Assembly: GCA_011009095.1 (NCBI GenBank)
Contig: VTPC01001033.1
Coordinates: 136,379-200,378, forward strand
DNA: 64,000 nucleotides
Direction: 5' to 3'
Source: Ignelater luminosus
Lineage: Eukaryota; Arthropoda; Insecta; Coleoptera; Elateridae
Below are positions 11,601 to 21,912 of this stretch, piece by piece. The notes beneath the pieces are model-generated. The model had not been told where the DNA came from, ran no database searches, and saw only the letters and a program-made list of their open reading frames with translations. Made by a program: the position numbers and the translations under genes. Each line of letters begins with the position of its first letter. Within the stretch, counting starts at the first letter, position 1.

Positions 11601-14600
11601 AATTTTGAAAATAATAAATGAGACCATGATTATCCTATTTAAAAATTGCACCCAACGTTGAAATTAGTGACTGTTGCAACAACAATTTGAACTATGTAAT
11701 CTTGATGATTCTCCAATGTATAATAATCTGTTTTAATATATGCTAAAAGAGTCAAAATTTTAGTTTTGCAATTAAACATGTTTTTTATTTGAATCCTTAG
11801 GGAACCCAAAAAAAATCCTGAAACCAGAACTGGAATCTTTAGTTTTAAACCACATAGAACCAGAACTGGAACCTAAACCCATATTTTTAAAGTAAATAGA
11901 ACCGAAACTGGAACCGTAACCCTTATTTCAAAACGGTTCTAGTCCCTGATTTGGACTAAATTTGTTAAAACATCACATACGGCGGCAGGATTTACCGCTG
12001 ATTTTGCAGTATTTGTAATTCTCACGGTAACTCCGATTGAAAGCTTATGTGACCTGCCTATACCCCGGGTGCATTGGTGGTACGTCTCTGCCCTAAACCA
12101 TTTAGCTATTAAAGGACTCTTATGGTGTCCACATACCTATAACAGGTGTTTCATTTAACTTGAGATAATTAAATATCTCGAGAAATAAGCATTGTACGAA
12201 AAAAATGTTCTAAATAAACCTTTAATATTATCAAGGGGGACGTTTGTCTGTGTGGAAATTAGCCCGCTCCCACCGCCCCCTGGGGGTATGGCTTGGGGCA
12301 ACTTTGAAATTTCAAATGGGAACCCCCATTTCTTATTGCAGATTTGGATTGCTTACAAAAAAGTACGTAAGTTTGGTTTGAAACATTTTTTTCGAATCGT
12401 GATAGATGGCGCTGTAATCAGTGCAAATTAGTTTTCGCCAATTTTTTAAAGAAAAATCAATTGCTTTTATGCATAACGATTCTAAAATTATTGTCGATTG
12501 AAAAGCAGTGTCTCTGATGTTCGAGCATGGATTTCGCATGATCATAGATGGCGTTGCAATCGACAAAAACTAGGCGGCCTTTGTTTTCTGTAGGTATCCA
12601 AGTACAGCAGGTATTGCTCACAAACAATTATACCGACGGCTTCTCTCCATGGTACGTGCCCACAGTACTTCAGGAATGATGCATTGAACTGAAATTTACT
12701 TTTCTTAAATTTAAGAAATCTAGTTATTGAAGAATTGTTCTGACTTAATTTATTTCACTTAATTTGTTTCCAACTTGTTTTAGTTTTGTTGATTGCAACG
12801 CCATCTACAACCATGCAAAATCCATGTTCGGACATCAGAGGCACTGCTTTTCAATCGACAATAATTTTAGAATCGTTATGCATAAAAGCGATTGATTTTT
12901 CTTTAAGAAAATGAAAACTAATTTTTACTGATTACAGCGCTATCTAAAACGATTCCAAAAAAATGTTGCTAACCGAACTTATGTATTTTTTTAAGGAATC
13001 CGAGTTTGCAGTAAAAAATGGGGGTTCCCATTTGAGATTTCAAAGTTGCGCTCAGCGGCTCACCCCCAGAGTGCGGTGGGGGCGGGCTAATTCTTATACA
13101 GGCAGACGTCCCCCTTGATAATATTAAAGGTTTATTTGGAACACTTTTTTCGTACTGTACTTATTTCTCGATCTATTTAGTTGTCCCAAGTTAAATGGAA
13201 CACCTGGTATAGGTACTTACAATGTGATGAATAAAATTTATAGTATTTATGAGGTAGTCATTCCATCCAATGATATTAATTGTAAGAATGGGTAACCAGT
13301 GCACTGAGGTAAATTGGTCTGCATAAAGCGTTCTAGCGCTGCCACTGTTTGCCTAAATCTTGCAGAATTACGACTATTACCGGTTGCATGCAAAGTATAG
13401 CTGTCAACTCCGTCGTACGTGCTTTTCATGCAGTCACTTCTTTGTTATCGTAAAAATAGCTCTCAGCAAGCTGTAATTTAGCAGTGATAAAATTCATTGT
13501 CCTTTCTTTTTCAACTACGCCATTTTTACAATAACAGAGGAGTGACTGAATGAAGAAATACGTGCGGCGAGGACCAAGATTGATTGTTATACTTCTTACG
13601 CAAGTGGTAGTATAGTTGTAATCCTCCCAGGTTTGGGCAAACAGTGATCCCAGTAGAGCGTTTATACGAATCCATTTTACTTGGTGTACTGATTGCCCAT
13701 TCTTGCTGTATAAAAAGCTGTAATGCACTGCATGTATATTTACCGATTTCTCTTTCCAAATACTCCTTCTCTTCATCTGTTATATAAGGATGCAAACTTG
13801 GTCGAGAATAACATAATACTTGAAAACCTACACACCAAAATACAGATATTATACCCCACGCATAAAATACAACTGGCCAGCTTTTTAAATGTGCCATTAG
13901 CAATCCCGACACTAGATTACCAGTTACAGATCCTAGAAATACCCCTGAAAATACCAATCCTACTAAAGTGCTGCGTTCTTGTCTAGGTACCCAAGCAGCT
14001 AATAAGGTTGCTATTGCAGGAAACGAGGGCCCCTAAAATATTTTGTCAGAGTAGTAATGAAGGATATAAATTGATTACTTTTACTTTTGTATTTCAAAGC
14101 GTTAAGTTTTTGTTTACCTGTACTATTCCTAAAATAAAACGTAAAACCACAAGAAAAGCCCAATGTAGATTCATAATAACTACAGGTGTAAGAAATGTTA
14201 CAAGTACCGATACTATAACGCACGTGGATAATATAGGCTTGCCCCCAATTTTATCGGCAAGTAAACCTCCTGGTACATGTGTTAAGATATAACCAGGAAA
14301 GAAAGACAATAAGATAATTCCTTGATCTTTTTCTGACCAGTTATACGAACCTCCCTGAAACAAGTGTATTCGACGTTAAAACGCTGTAATTTGATATCAG
14401 TATTAGTAACACAAATTACCTCCAATATTTGAGTGTTATTGCCAGGGCAAACTTCTTCTTGCACCTCTTTCTTAACAGGAGTAGGCATAGCAATTTTTGT
14501 AAGAGCAATGTGAAGACACAATCGCATACTATAAAAGCATACAACTGACAAGAATAACATTAGTGTTAACACATATCGATGATTTAGAACAAACTCTGCA

Positions 14601-14699
14601 ATATGAGATGATGTAGCAACAATAAAGTAATAGGAGAATGTTATCGGGAGAACCGCCTGACTTACTTCCATACACACAATATAATATTTTAATTGCCAT
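8647..14699 (-). CDS. SLC17-family anion transporter, gene A (sialin / phosphate-cotransporter-like)
   Basis: Seven coding exons, rebuilt from GT-AG sites and matching reading phases: 14666-14699, 14420-14595, 14118-14354, 13744-14032, 9663-9956, 9368-9606 and 8647-8772. They total 1395 bp, or 464 aa, with no internal stop. The start is the ATG at 14697-14699 (Met-Ala-Ile-Lys). It alone keeps phase across the 34-base first exon; a longer open frame reaching ATG 14717-14719 merely reads through intron 1. Motifs visible: Arg36 in the first membrane segment, Phe-Phe-Pro-Gly-Tyr (88-92) followed by His-Val-Pro-Gly-Gly (96-100) and an ADK-x-GGK loop (the MFS motif between TM2 and TM3), Arg142 in TM4, and Gly-His-Asp-Trp (273-276) in TM7. 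SLC17 proteins are 12-TM, proton- or sodium-linked transporters of organic anions or phosphate. Gln149 replaces the Glu usual in TM4. Intron 4 is 3.8 kb and holds a Harbinger remnant and a foldback repeat. The substrate cannot be inferred. Confidence 0.92.
10705..11460 (+). mobile_element. PIF/Harbinger (HARBI1-like) transposon remnant in intron 4 of gene A
   Basis: On the plus strand, 10946-11212 encodes the N-terminal helix region of a HARBI1-type transposase (NPFWEFDETDFKRFQLSRQS). A frame change then gives LRFYATGTFQINIGDLFGVS up to a TAG near 11264. Further on, 11341-11430 encodes GAVDCTHIKIS, the block carrying the first catalytic Asp of the DDE domain. At least one frameshift and one stop break the gene, and the rest of the DDE domain is missing, so it is dead. 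The left end GGCCCATATTCACC after a TAA triplet looks like a Harbinger terminus; I found no matching right end. It lies opposite in strand to the transporter gene. Confidence 0.8.
12134..13215. repeat. Large inverted (foldback) repeat in intron 4 of gene A
   Basis: Two arms of about 430 bp, at roughly 12134-12571 and 12780-13215, are imperfect reverse complements of each other around a spacer of about 210 bp. The arms begin TACCTATA-A/C-CAGGTGTT and continue with CATTTAACTTG. Shared internal landmarks are the phrases for a short GGGGGAC block, AATGGGAACCCCC and GATGGCGTTGCAATC. No transposase is encoded. The length of the arms suggests a foldback-type transposon or a long-hairpin MITE. Both arms lie within a transcribed intron. 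Confidence 0.85.
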
Positions 14700-15067
14700 T
14701 TTTCAAATTTATGTCTCATAATATAACCCTAAAATACACTGACAGACAAAGAATAATAAATAAAATGTAAAGTAAAAAAGTGACATTTGAGTAGGCTAGA
14801 ACCACTATAGAAACAAAATTCAGAATTATGATACTTCAACGTTTTGTTTTCAAACAAATTACTAAAAAAGTCAGGATATTCGTGTGAAACGTTACGTTGG
14901 TAAAATCTTTTATAATAAAATATTTCTAAAATAAAAAAACTGATTGTAATGTAATGAAAATGAGCAAAAGGGCAATCTTATATCCGAGCCCACGGGTTTA
15001 TAATATAAATTCTTCTGCTTATTTTACATCTCTGAAACCAGCCCTATAATATACGAATTCCAGTATA

Positions 15068-16361
15068 ACACATGGGCTGAAAAGTCCCAGGCCTAACAAA
15101 GAAAACACGGTTTTTTTTGTTCAAAATTAGCTTTATTCATCAACGTAATTTCCATCAAGAACAACGCAATCATTCCAGCGCCGCTCTAAAATTTCAATAC
15201 CACTTTTGTAGAACGATTTATCTTTTGCCTCAAAATAGGACTCAGTTTCAGCGATAACCTCTTCATTCGAGCGAAATTTCTTACCGGCAAGCATTTTTTT
15301 TAGGTCTGCGAACAGCCAGTAGTCGCTGGGAGCCAAATCTGGCGAATACGGTGGATGTGGGAGCAATTCGAAGTTCAATTCATGTAGTTTTGCCATTGTT
15401 TTGATTGACTTGTGACACGGTGCGTTGTCTTGATGAAACAAAATTTTTTTCTTTGCCATATGCGGTCGTTTCTTTGCAATTTCGGCCTTCAAACGCTCCA
15501 ATAACGCTATATAATATTCACTGTTGATGGTATTTCCCTTCTCAAGATAGTCGATGAATATTACACCACGCACATCCCAAAATACCGAGGCCATAACCTT
15601 TCCAGCCGATTGTTGTGCTTTCGGTCGCTTTGGACGAGGTTCACCAGTTGCTGTCCACTCAGATGACGATCGTTTTGATTCCGGAGTGAAGTGATGGATC
15701 CATGTTTCATCCATTGTCACATATCGACGCAAAAATTCCGGTTTGTTACGTTTAAACATGGCCAAACACTGCTCAGAAGCATCAACACGTTCTTGTTTTT
15801 GGTGAACAGTGAGCAAACGCGGCATCCACTTTGAGCAGAGCTTTCTCATAGTCAAATGCTCATGCAATATAAAGCCAACACGTTCTTTTGATATCTTTAC
15901 AATGTCAGCTAACTCACGCAACTTCACTTTTCGATCATTCAAAACGATTTTGTGGATTTTTTTGATGTTTTCTGGTGTTACCGCCTCATTTGGACGTCCA
16001 CTGCGTTCTGCATCATCGGTGTCTCTACGACCACGTTTGAAGTCAGCAAACCAACGTTTTATTGTTGTTTCTGATGGAGAGGAGTCCCCATAACACTTTT
16101 CAAGCCATTGCTTCGCTTGAACGGCATTTTTTCCCATCAAGAAGCAGTGTAAAATTAAAACACGAAATTGTTTTTGATCCATTGTTTTGAAAATAACAAA
16201 AGTAGCGTCACTCTTAGCACAATAGCTCACAAAATAATGAATAGAATATCATGAAATTTTAACAGCTGCCTTTTGAAGGTTAGTACTAACTGAAAAAGCG
16301 GTGAATGCAATAGAACTAGCGCCATCTATTTGTTAGGCCTGGGACTTTTCAGCCCATGTGT
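15068..16361 (-). mobile_element. Complete mariner element
   Basis: The element is 1294 bp with terminal inverted repeats that match perfectly for about 33 bp, starting ACACATGGGCTGAAAAGTCC. It is flanked on both sides by the TA dinucleotide duplicated on mariner insertion (15066-15067 and 16362-16363). It contains one full transposase gene without breaks. It inserted between SLC17 gene A and the tRNA-Met cluster, with its near edge about 370 bp upstream of the gene A start codon. Confidence 0.95.
15133..16182 (-). CDS. Mariner transposase, apparently intact
   Basis: A 349-aa transposase that cuts and pastes its own element at TA sites. The start is the ATG at 16180-16182 (Met-Asp-Gln-Lys-Gln); an in-frame upstream ATG at 16230 would add 16 residues that mariners do not have. 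Visible are the paired helix-turn-helix region (FRVLILHCFLMGKNAVQAKQ onward), the linker WMPRLL, the first catalytic Asp in TMDETW, the second in HQDNAPCH, and the third in YSPDLAPSD. Exactly 34 residues separate the second and third Asp, the DD34D spacing that defines mariner. The length is normal for the family and I see no stop or frameshift. By eye the subfamily resembles vertumnana/mellifera-type insect mariners. Activity is not proven. Confidence 0.93.
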   Translation of the reverse strand: MDQKQFRVLILHCFLMGKNAVQAKQWLEKCYGDSSPSETTIKRWFADFKRGRRDTDDAERSGRPNEAVTPENIKKIHKIVLNDRKVKLRELADIVKISKERVGFILHEHLTMRKLCSKWMPRLLTVHQKQERVDASEQCLAMFKRNKPEFLRRYVTMDETWIHHFTPESKRSSSEWTATGEPRPKRPKAQQSAGKVMASVFWDVRGVIFIDYLEKGNTINSEYYIALLERLKAEIAKKRPHMAKKKILFHQDNAPCHKSIKTMAKLHELNFELLPHPPYSPDLAPSDYWLFADLKKMLAGKKFRSNEEVIAETESYFEAKDKSFYKSGIEILERRWNDCVVLDGNYVDE

Positions 16362-16492
16362 TACTTACTTTAGCCAAATATTTTTCCAAGATTATATCCC
16401 ACTGCAATAAAGTAACTTAATTATTTTCTTGTATTGTCGCTGACATCTTGGTGTGTCAAGTACTTACGGGATTCTACAGTAATCAAAATAAG

Positions 16493-16565
16493 TGCCCCGG
16501 GTGAGGATCGAACTCACGACCTTAAGATTATGAGACTTACGCGCTACCTACTGCGCTACCGAGGC
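16493..16565 (-). tRNA. tRNA-Met (CAT), elongator type, copy 1
   Basis: The minus strand folds as a cloverleaf: acceptor GCCTCGG with CCGGGGC, A-box TAGCGCAGTAGG, anticodon loop CTCATAA with anticodon CAT, T arm GTGAG-TTCGATC-CTCAC, discriminator A. The anticodon-loop context and acceptor match eukaryotic elongator rather than initiator tRNA-Met. A TTTT run follows as RNA polymerase III terminator (16483-16486 as AAAA on the plus strand). Confidence 0.96.
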
Positions 16566-17338
16566 TTGATGTGTACTTGTATAGCTTAATATATCTCGGG
16601 AATAACTGTAGTAAATTTCTGAGTCAACAAGTACTAAGACAGTTTTAGTTTTTTTTTGCTAGTTCTGCACTGGCATTAGTATACAGGGTGTTAATAGCCT
16701 GCATTGGAATCTTTTAAACTGTAAGAGATACAAGGTCAGTTAAATGGGCAAACAATTTGCTCATGAGGAGTACATATCGAAACAGTTGCCAAACCGGACC
16801 CATTTCTCATAGCCTACCAGATATTAAGAAAAAACTGACTTCTTCCAAAATCTTAAAGTCAATTTATTTTGAAAACTGTTGACGGTACGAAACAATCGTA
16901 AAGGAGTAACTTGTAGGGTTTTATACGTAGAATATGATAATTACCCCTAACGATTGTCAACTGTTCTGCATCCAAAATATAGCATAAAGTTGGAAGTTAT
17001 TTTAATGTAATGAATTGTCGATTTTCGGTTCAAAAGAAAGCTTGTTTTTATCGTTTCAGTGATGTAAGGTGCATGCAATTGTTATCTATCGATAACACAC
17101 CATTACCTTACTTCTACTACGCGTTTTACTTCGAGAACACAGAACAGGAAAGATGGACAATGTATCTCTTATGGGAGGGGCTATTTCATCATACAAATAT
17201 ATCGAAGCAATATTTAAGTGTAAACTCTAGCATGGAAGATGTTTGGTAATCCCGCTGCTCTTAAGAATCTGCACTGTATTCTCAATATGAAACGTGTAGG
17301 TAGTATGTTTTATGGGATTGCACACTATCAAAAATAAA

Positions 17339-17411
17339 TGCCCGGGGTGAGGATCGAACTCACGACCTTAAGATTATGAGACTTACGCGCTACCTACTGC
17401 GCTACCGAGGC
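17339..17411 (-). tRNA. tRNA-Met (CAT), copy 2, with an acceptor-stem mismatch
   Basis: Identical to the other copies except for one base. Position 68 is C instead of G, so the pair 5-68 becomes C-C in the acceptor stem. Internal promoter boxes, anticodon CAT and a T5 terminator remain. It could be a decaying copy or a tolerated variant. Confidence 0.85.
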
Positions 17412-17829
17412 CTGTGTGGTATTACAAAAAGGTACAATATGTAACTTTCAGAACAAGCTACTAGTACCTATTTTTTAGGTGCTGGCCACTTTAGGAGTTT
17501 GGTGGCTTTTTTTGAACCACAATGAAGAGTTTAGAAAATAATAAGAAAAAAATGGTTGTAAAAATTACCGTTTCAGCATTCATCATCGCGACTAAGGAAA
17601 ATCACGGAAAAAACTCAGTAAAAAGATTCAAACTTCGGCTCTTCCAAATGTGTTACCGCCCAATCACGACGATGGATTGACATGAGGTACTAAGTTTTAT
17701 GCAAAATGTGGGATATCTAAAACAAGATAAATACAGTTAACAGTTTGAATTCAAACCGAGCTGTTTCGTTTCAACAGTATTAAACATAGTAATTTTGAGA
17801 AAAAAATAGGAATATCGAATCGTGATTTG

Positions 17830-18640
17830 AGAGTGATGATTTTTTTATGACTTCCGATACGGGTTAACACCACAACAATATGTGGAAAAACTTAATTGTT
17901 ATTTGGGAATGAAGCGCATTCAAGACTATGGTTTACAAATGGTTTGCAGAATTCAAGCGTAAAAGATTAACCAAATGTTCGCGAAGGTCGTCCATACACC
18001 TCTGTTGTCGTGAAAAACATCAATGCTTGCGTGAAATGATTAAAGCAGATCAGCATGTGACATACAGTGAGATAGAGGCATCCTTAGACATTGAATGTAA
18101 GGTAGCTTTGCAGTTGTTGGATCCCTCACAATTTGACAGAAGTGCAAAAACAGGCACGTGTGAATTGGCACAAGGAAATGCTTAAAAAATTTGACCATGA
18201 TCGAAAAAACGGGTCATGTTGCAACTGTCGCATTAGAGGATCGAAAAACAGTTAATGCTGACTGGTATACTTTGTTTGCTGGAAGTTATTGCTGAAACTA
18301 GAAGAAACAACTTAAATCGGCGAATCTTTCTTCATCATGGTAATGCCAGTGCACATGCAGCACAACGAACTGTAGACTTTTTGACTAGCGAAAACATCAC
18401 ATTAATGACTCATTTTCCATATTCGCCTGACTTATCGCCCAATGACTTCTTGCTTCCAAAAATCATAAATAAAATGCGTCGCGAGCAGTTTTTATCGCCT
18501 AAAGAGGCCGTATAAGCGTTTAAATCACTTGGTTCGGATGTACCTCGTTGAGAGTGGAGAAAATGTTTCGAAGATTGGCTTCATCGAATGCAAAAGCGCA
18601 TAGATGTTAAAAGCAAATATTTGGAGAAGCAATAAAGCGA
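17830..18640 (+). mobile_element. Decayed mariner-like transposase remnant between tRNA-Met copies 2 and 3
   Basis: The plus strand shows, across several frames, a degraded mariner transposase: an N-terminal stretch around YGLTPQQYVEKLN, then VYKWFAEFKR (near 17930), VTYSEIEASLDIE, a deleted middle, NRRIFLHHGNASAHAAQRT, FPYSPDLSPNDF and an end EWRKCFEDWLHRMQKRID near 18555-18600. The second catalytic Asp is Gly (HHGNAS instead of HHDNAS), the middle including the first Asp block is missing, and stops occur. It is of a different mariner lineage from the intact copy at 15.1-16.4 kb. I did not identify terminal repeats. Confidence 0.85.
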
Positions 18641-18765
18641 TTGACACAACGTAATGTGTGTTTTGTTTTACTTTTTCCGCGAATTTTAGCAGTGCCCCTC
18701 GTACTAGTATTGAAAGTATTAACAACTAGCGTTATGTTACGAAATCTTACAGTATCTAAAACAAA

Positions 18766-18838
18766 TGCCCCGGGTGAGGATCGAACTCACGACCTTAAGA
18801 TTATGAGACTTACGCGCTACCTACTGCGCTACCGAGGC
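18766..18838 (-). tRNA. tRNA-Met (CAT), elongator type, copy 3
   Basis: Sequence identical to copy 1 across all 72 positions, with discriminator A and a TTTT terminator just downstream. Only the three bases immediately 5' of the gene (CAA) are shared with most other copies; the flanks otherwise differ. Confidence 0.96.
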
Positions 18839-19639
18839 TTGTAAGTTGTAGATATTAGGGCTACATAGACAACCATTTCCAAAATTAACTACTGGATGAG
18901 TTTAACCCATTTTACTAGCTCCGGATGGCGTAATGACTTGTAAAGCTTTAAGAAAGGAGAAAGAAGAGTATCAGTAAGTGAACAAATTTGTACGTTGAAG
19001 TCCTGCAACGTTGTAAGGCTGCGCTCTGAAGGCCTCCAATGCTCTAATGTTTGCTACTTTATTGAGGAGGAGCACTGCAGGGCAATTCACATAAAAATTT
19101 AAACTTGTCTAAAAATGAATATCTTCTTGGTTGGTGCTTAAACACGTAAGAAACATGTACTCGTATGTTGGGTTGAGTTTTGAGAGTGGTAGGGTCAAAC
19201 TTTTAGATTAATTGCTCAATATAAGTAATAGAATGACAAGGTGACAACCATAATAATACTCAATATGTGTGGTGTATTTATTTTCTTTAAAAGAGTTAGT
19301 TTACTGATTTGTAGTGCAGAGCTTTATCCCCACCATCATTGACTTATTGGTGTCCTTAAACAACTATCAATCTGACGCCTTCGAAACATCACAGGTAGTA
19401 CTCATATACGACAACATTTCATGATATGGCATCCCTGAAATTCCTTAGGTATTTTTAAGTGTTGATCTAGAGTTGGCCATGATTGTAGTACTTCTGGTGT
19501 GATATCTACTTTTTTTTACATTGAAGGAATTAATAAAAAGTTAAATATAAATAGAAATAATAAAATATTTAATATCATTTATGCCTATACCGATTTTTCA
19601 AAACAGTTTTTAAGTCTTAAATGTACAATTAAAAACAAA

Positions 19640-19712
19640 TGCCCCGGGTGAGGATCGAACTCACGACCTTAAGATTATGAGACTTACGCGCTACCTACTG
19701 CGCTACCGAGGC
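19640..19712 (-). tRNA. tRNA-Met (CAT), elongator type, copy 4
   Basis: Identical to copy 1 in the body, discriminator A, followed by a T5 terminator. The 3' flank (plus strand AAAACAAAT before the gene) resembles that of copy 3, so these two may share a more recent origin. Confidence 0.96.
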
Positions 19713-21392
19713 TTGAAGTCTGTTGAATATTTTCATTTTGAAACACAGATTAGTATTCTATTTTGTTGGAGAGTCGGGGATGTTGAACGAGTAAAAAAAC
19801 AGGGCCAGCGCAAAGACGAGGCAACTGACATTAAGCATTCACGACACTGTTTACCACATTAGATTTTGCTATAGGCCCTAAATATCTTAGCGTTGGCCTT
19901 GCTAAAAAAAAATATTCTAATTCAGCAAAACATTAATCCGATTCTAAAAATCAAGACCAATGGTCCAAGTGCTCCAAGGTAATGAATGAAGTAAATAAAT
20001 ATTTTGTATAGCAAAGAAGAGAAGTCGGTTTTTAAATCAGTTGAATTAAGCCTTACTTTTAGGGGTAATAGAACAGTAATATTGAAGTCTTAATGTTCTT
20101 TAAAAAAGAGACGGAATTTTATATGCGAAATTAATTTAGGTGCTATAGCCCAGCGTCAGAGCTTGTTAGGAACTTTTAATCTTTCAGTGTTTGTGCCATC
20201 AAACAAGTGGTTCTGCAAGTCCGAGTTTCTTTCTTAGTAGTCACTAGGTAAGACTGATCTTCCTCGCCTTTACACTGGGTGTCGGATCAAAATAAGTTGA
20301 TTGAGCTCAACTTGCAATGTAACCAAAATTGCTTCCTCAAGCAGTCAGAACCTTTCAAAGTTAAGATTTTTATTTTTATTTATTACGATAACTCAAAACA
20401 ACTAATGCGACTTTATTGGTACACTTAGGTTTCAATCGTTCACAAACAAGATCGTGGTGCTTTCAGTGGCGGCTCGTGGTATTGTGCGGTGGTAGAGCCA
20501 CGGCTTTGTGGTTCAGTGTGTATGTGTGTGTGTGTGGGGGGGGAGGTTATAAAAGCTTTTAAGTACAACATTGCAAATCTTTTGTTTGGAATAAACATTT
20601 CTGTTAAATTTTCTGATTCGTTCTTTAGAACTGGATTTGGAAGTGGAGACACCCTGTGTTTTTGAAATATCTAAATCAGGCAGAGGTCTTCCGAGTTCTT
20701 TTATTTCGATCTTATAATACTTTGAATTTCATACCGGTACGTTGAAGAATTATTCAAAATCTAATTTTTATTTATAAGGTTATTAAGAAAAAAGCACCGA
20801 CATATTTCAATAACGTTTTTATGCAAAATAATGAAATACATCAGTACGGAACTAGAATGGCTACAGATTATCGAATAACATATGTTAGCAACAAAACTTT
20901 ATATTTATGGTTATTATTATATATTTACACTTCACGTCAAGTTTCAAAACGGACGTAGCGTAACTAAGTAATACAACGCACCCGCATACCCGCACCGTGT
21001 GTTGATGGTAACTGCAGGAGTCACTTGTAGTTTGGCTCAACCATCTCGCTAACTCTGAACAGCCTCCCTCACCCGCCAGCCCCCGCTGAAGTCCATAACT
21101 GCTTAAACGCATTAGAGTCATACTTTGACTGGCACCAAGCTTTTATTTTTATCATTTTGTAGGCGCGGTGTTCACTTGTTCACTATATTTATATTTATAA
21201 AATAGTAATTTTTATTTTTTTAATTTCTGGTTAAGATCAGACTTTAAAGGAGAAAATTTTAAGAGTATAACTTATTTTTTTCAAATTGAAAAATGAAATG
21301 TCTTTGTGGTGGTGCCATATGCTTTATTAACAGTTTCAATGGAAAACCTGCTAATAAGGACTGTACTGTACGGGCTGATCTTTCTTCTGAAT
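19713..21392. other. Spacer between tRNA-Met copies 4 and 5
   Basis: No host gene is recognised. At about 20467 the plus strand reads CAGTGGCGGCTCGTGG, which resembles a hAT-transposon terminus, but I could not find a convincing partner end or 8-bp duplication. A GT-rich microsatellite followed by a G8 run lies at 20516-20544. The region around 20950-21110 is richer in GC than its surroundings. Confidence 0.4.
20516..20544. repeat. GT microsatellite and G run
   Basis: Alternating GT with one AT interruption, ending in about eight G, read directly from the sequence. Confidence 0.85.
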
Positions 21393-21558
21393 GTTTAATA
21401 TGGCGGCCGTACGAAAAAACGATTGAAGATTTGTTTTTAACTTCCTTCATAAAACATAGCAAAAAATATCTACTTTAAGCTCTCCAAATTTCATTTGTCT
21501 ATCTCTTACCGTTTCTGCGGGGGTAGCGTGTTTCCATACTTTTTAGCGACCCTGTATA
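21393..21558 (+). repeat. Interspersed repeat copy (ATGGCGGCCGTACG ... GACCCTGTATA family)
   Basis: This stretch runs from ATGGCGGCCGTACG, through GAAGATTTGTTTTTAA and TTTGTCTATCTCTTACCGTTT, to CATACTTTTTAGCGACCCTG. The same order of blocks is found three more times near 44.6-45.7 kb, in both orientations. It is non-coding; short open frames across it have no family match. Confidence 0.85.
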
Positions 21559-21912
21559 AAACCACAAAGTTTGAAAGTTTTTTGTTAGAACTACTAAAGG
21601 GGTTAGGGTGTTTACAGAAAACATCCACGAAGTTACACGCATGGTTTGTTCGTTTGTTTCAATTAAAAACTCTTAATTTCAGAAACAACCTGGAAAACGT
21701 GAAATTGTGTTGTCGACTGTAAAATAAAAAAATGTGATAAGAAAACTTATCTTTAGTACGTTACTTCTCTTACGAATAATAATCTCAATATGATAAGAAG
21801 GTTTTCATCACTTTCAAGCTAAATTTGATAAATTGTTGCTAAACGCTCAAGAATTATTTCCGTTTAATTTTTATTTAACTTTTCTTATTGTAATAATAAA
21901 ACAAAAAAAAAG

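Noticed and set aside
14282-14719. 145-residue open frame as the N-terminal part of gene A
   Set aside because: It reads through intron 1 and breaks the phase shared with gene B. The spliced model from ATG 14697 explains all exons.
15809-16093. Plus-strand 94-residue open frame
   Set aside because: Shadow of the intact mariner transposase on the other strand.
18641-18844. Plus-strand open frames ending in a shared peptide APGEDRTHDLKIM (also near 19677 and 21833)
   Set aside because: The shared peptide is the antisense of the tRNA-Met genes. It is a translation artefact, not a protein family.
20467-21100. A hAT transposon starting CAGTGGCGGCTCGTGG
   Set aside because: No matching opposite end or 8-bp duplication could be found, so only the end-like motif is mentioned.
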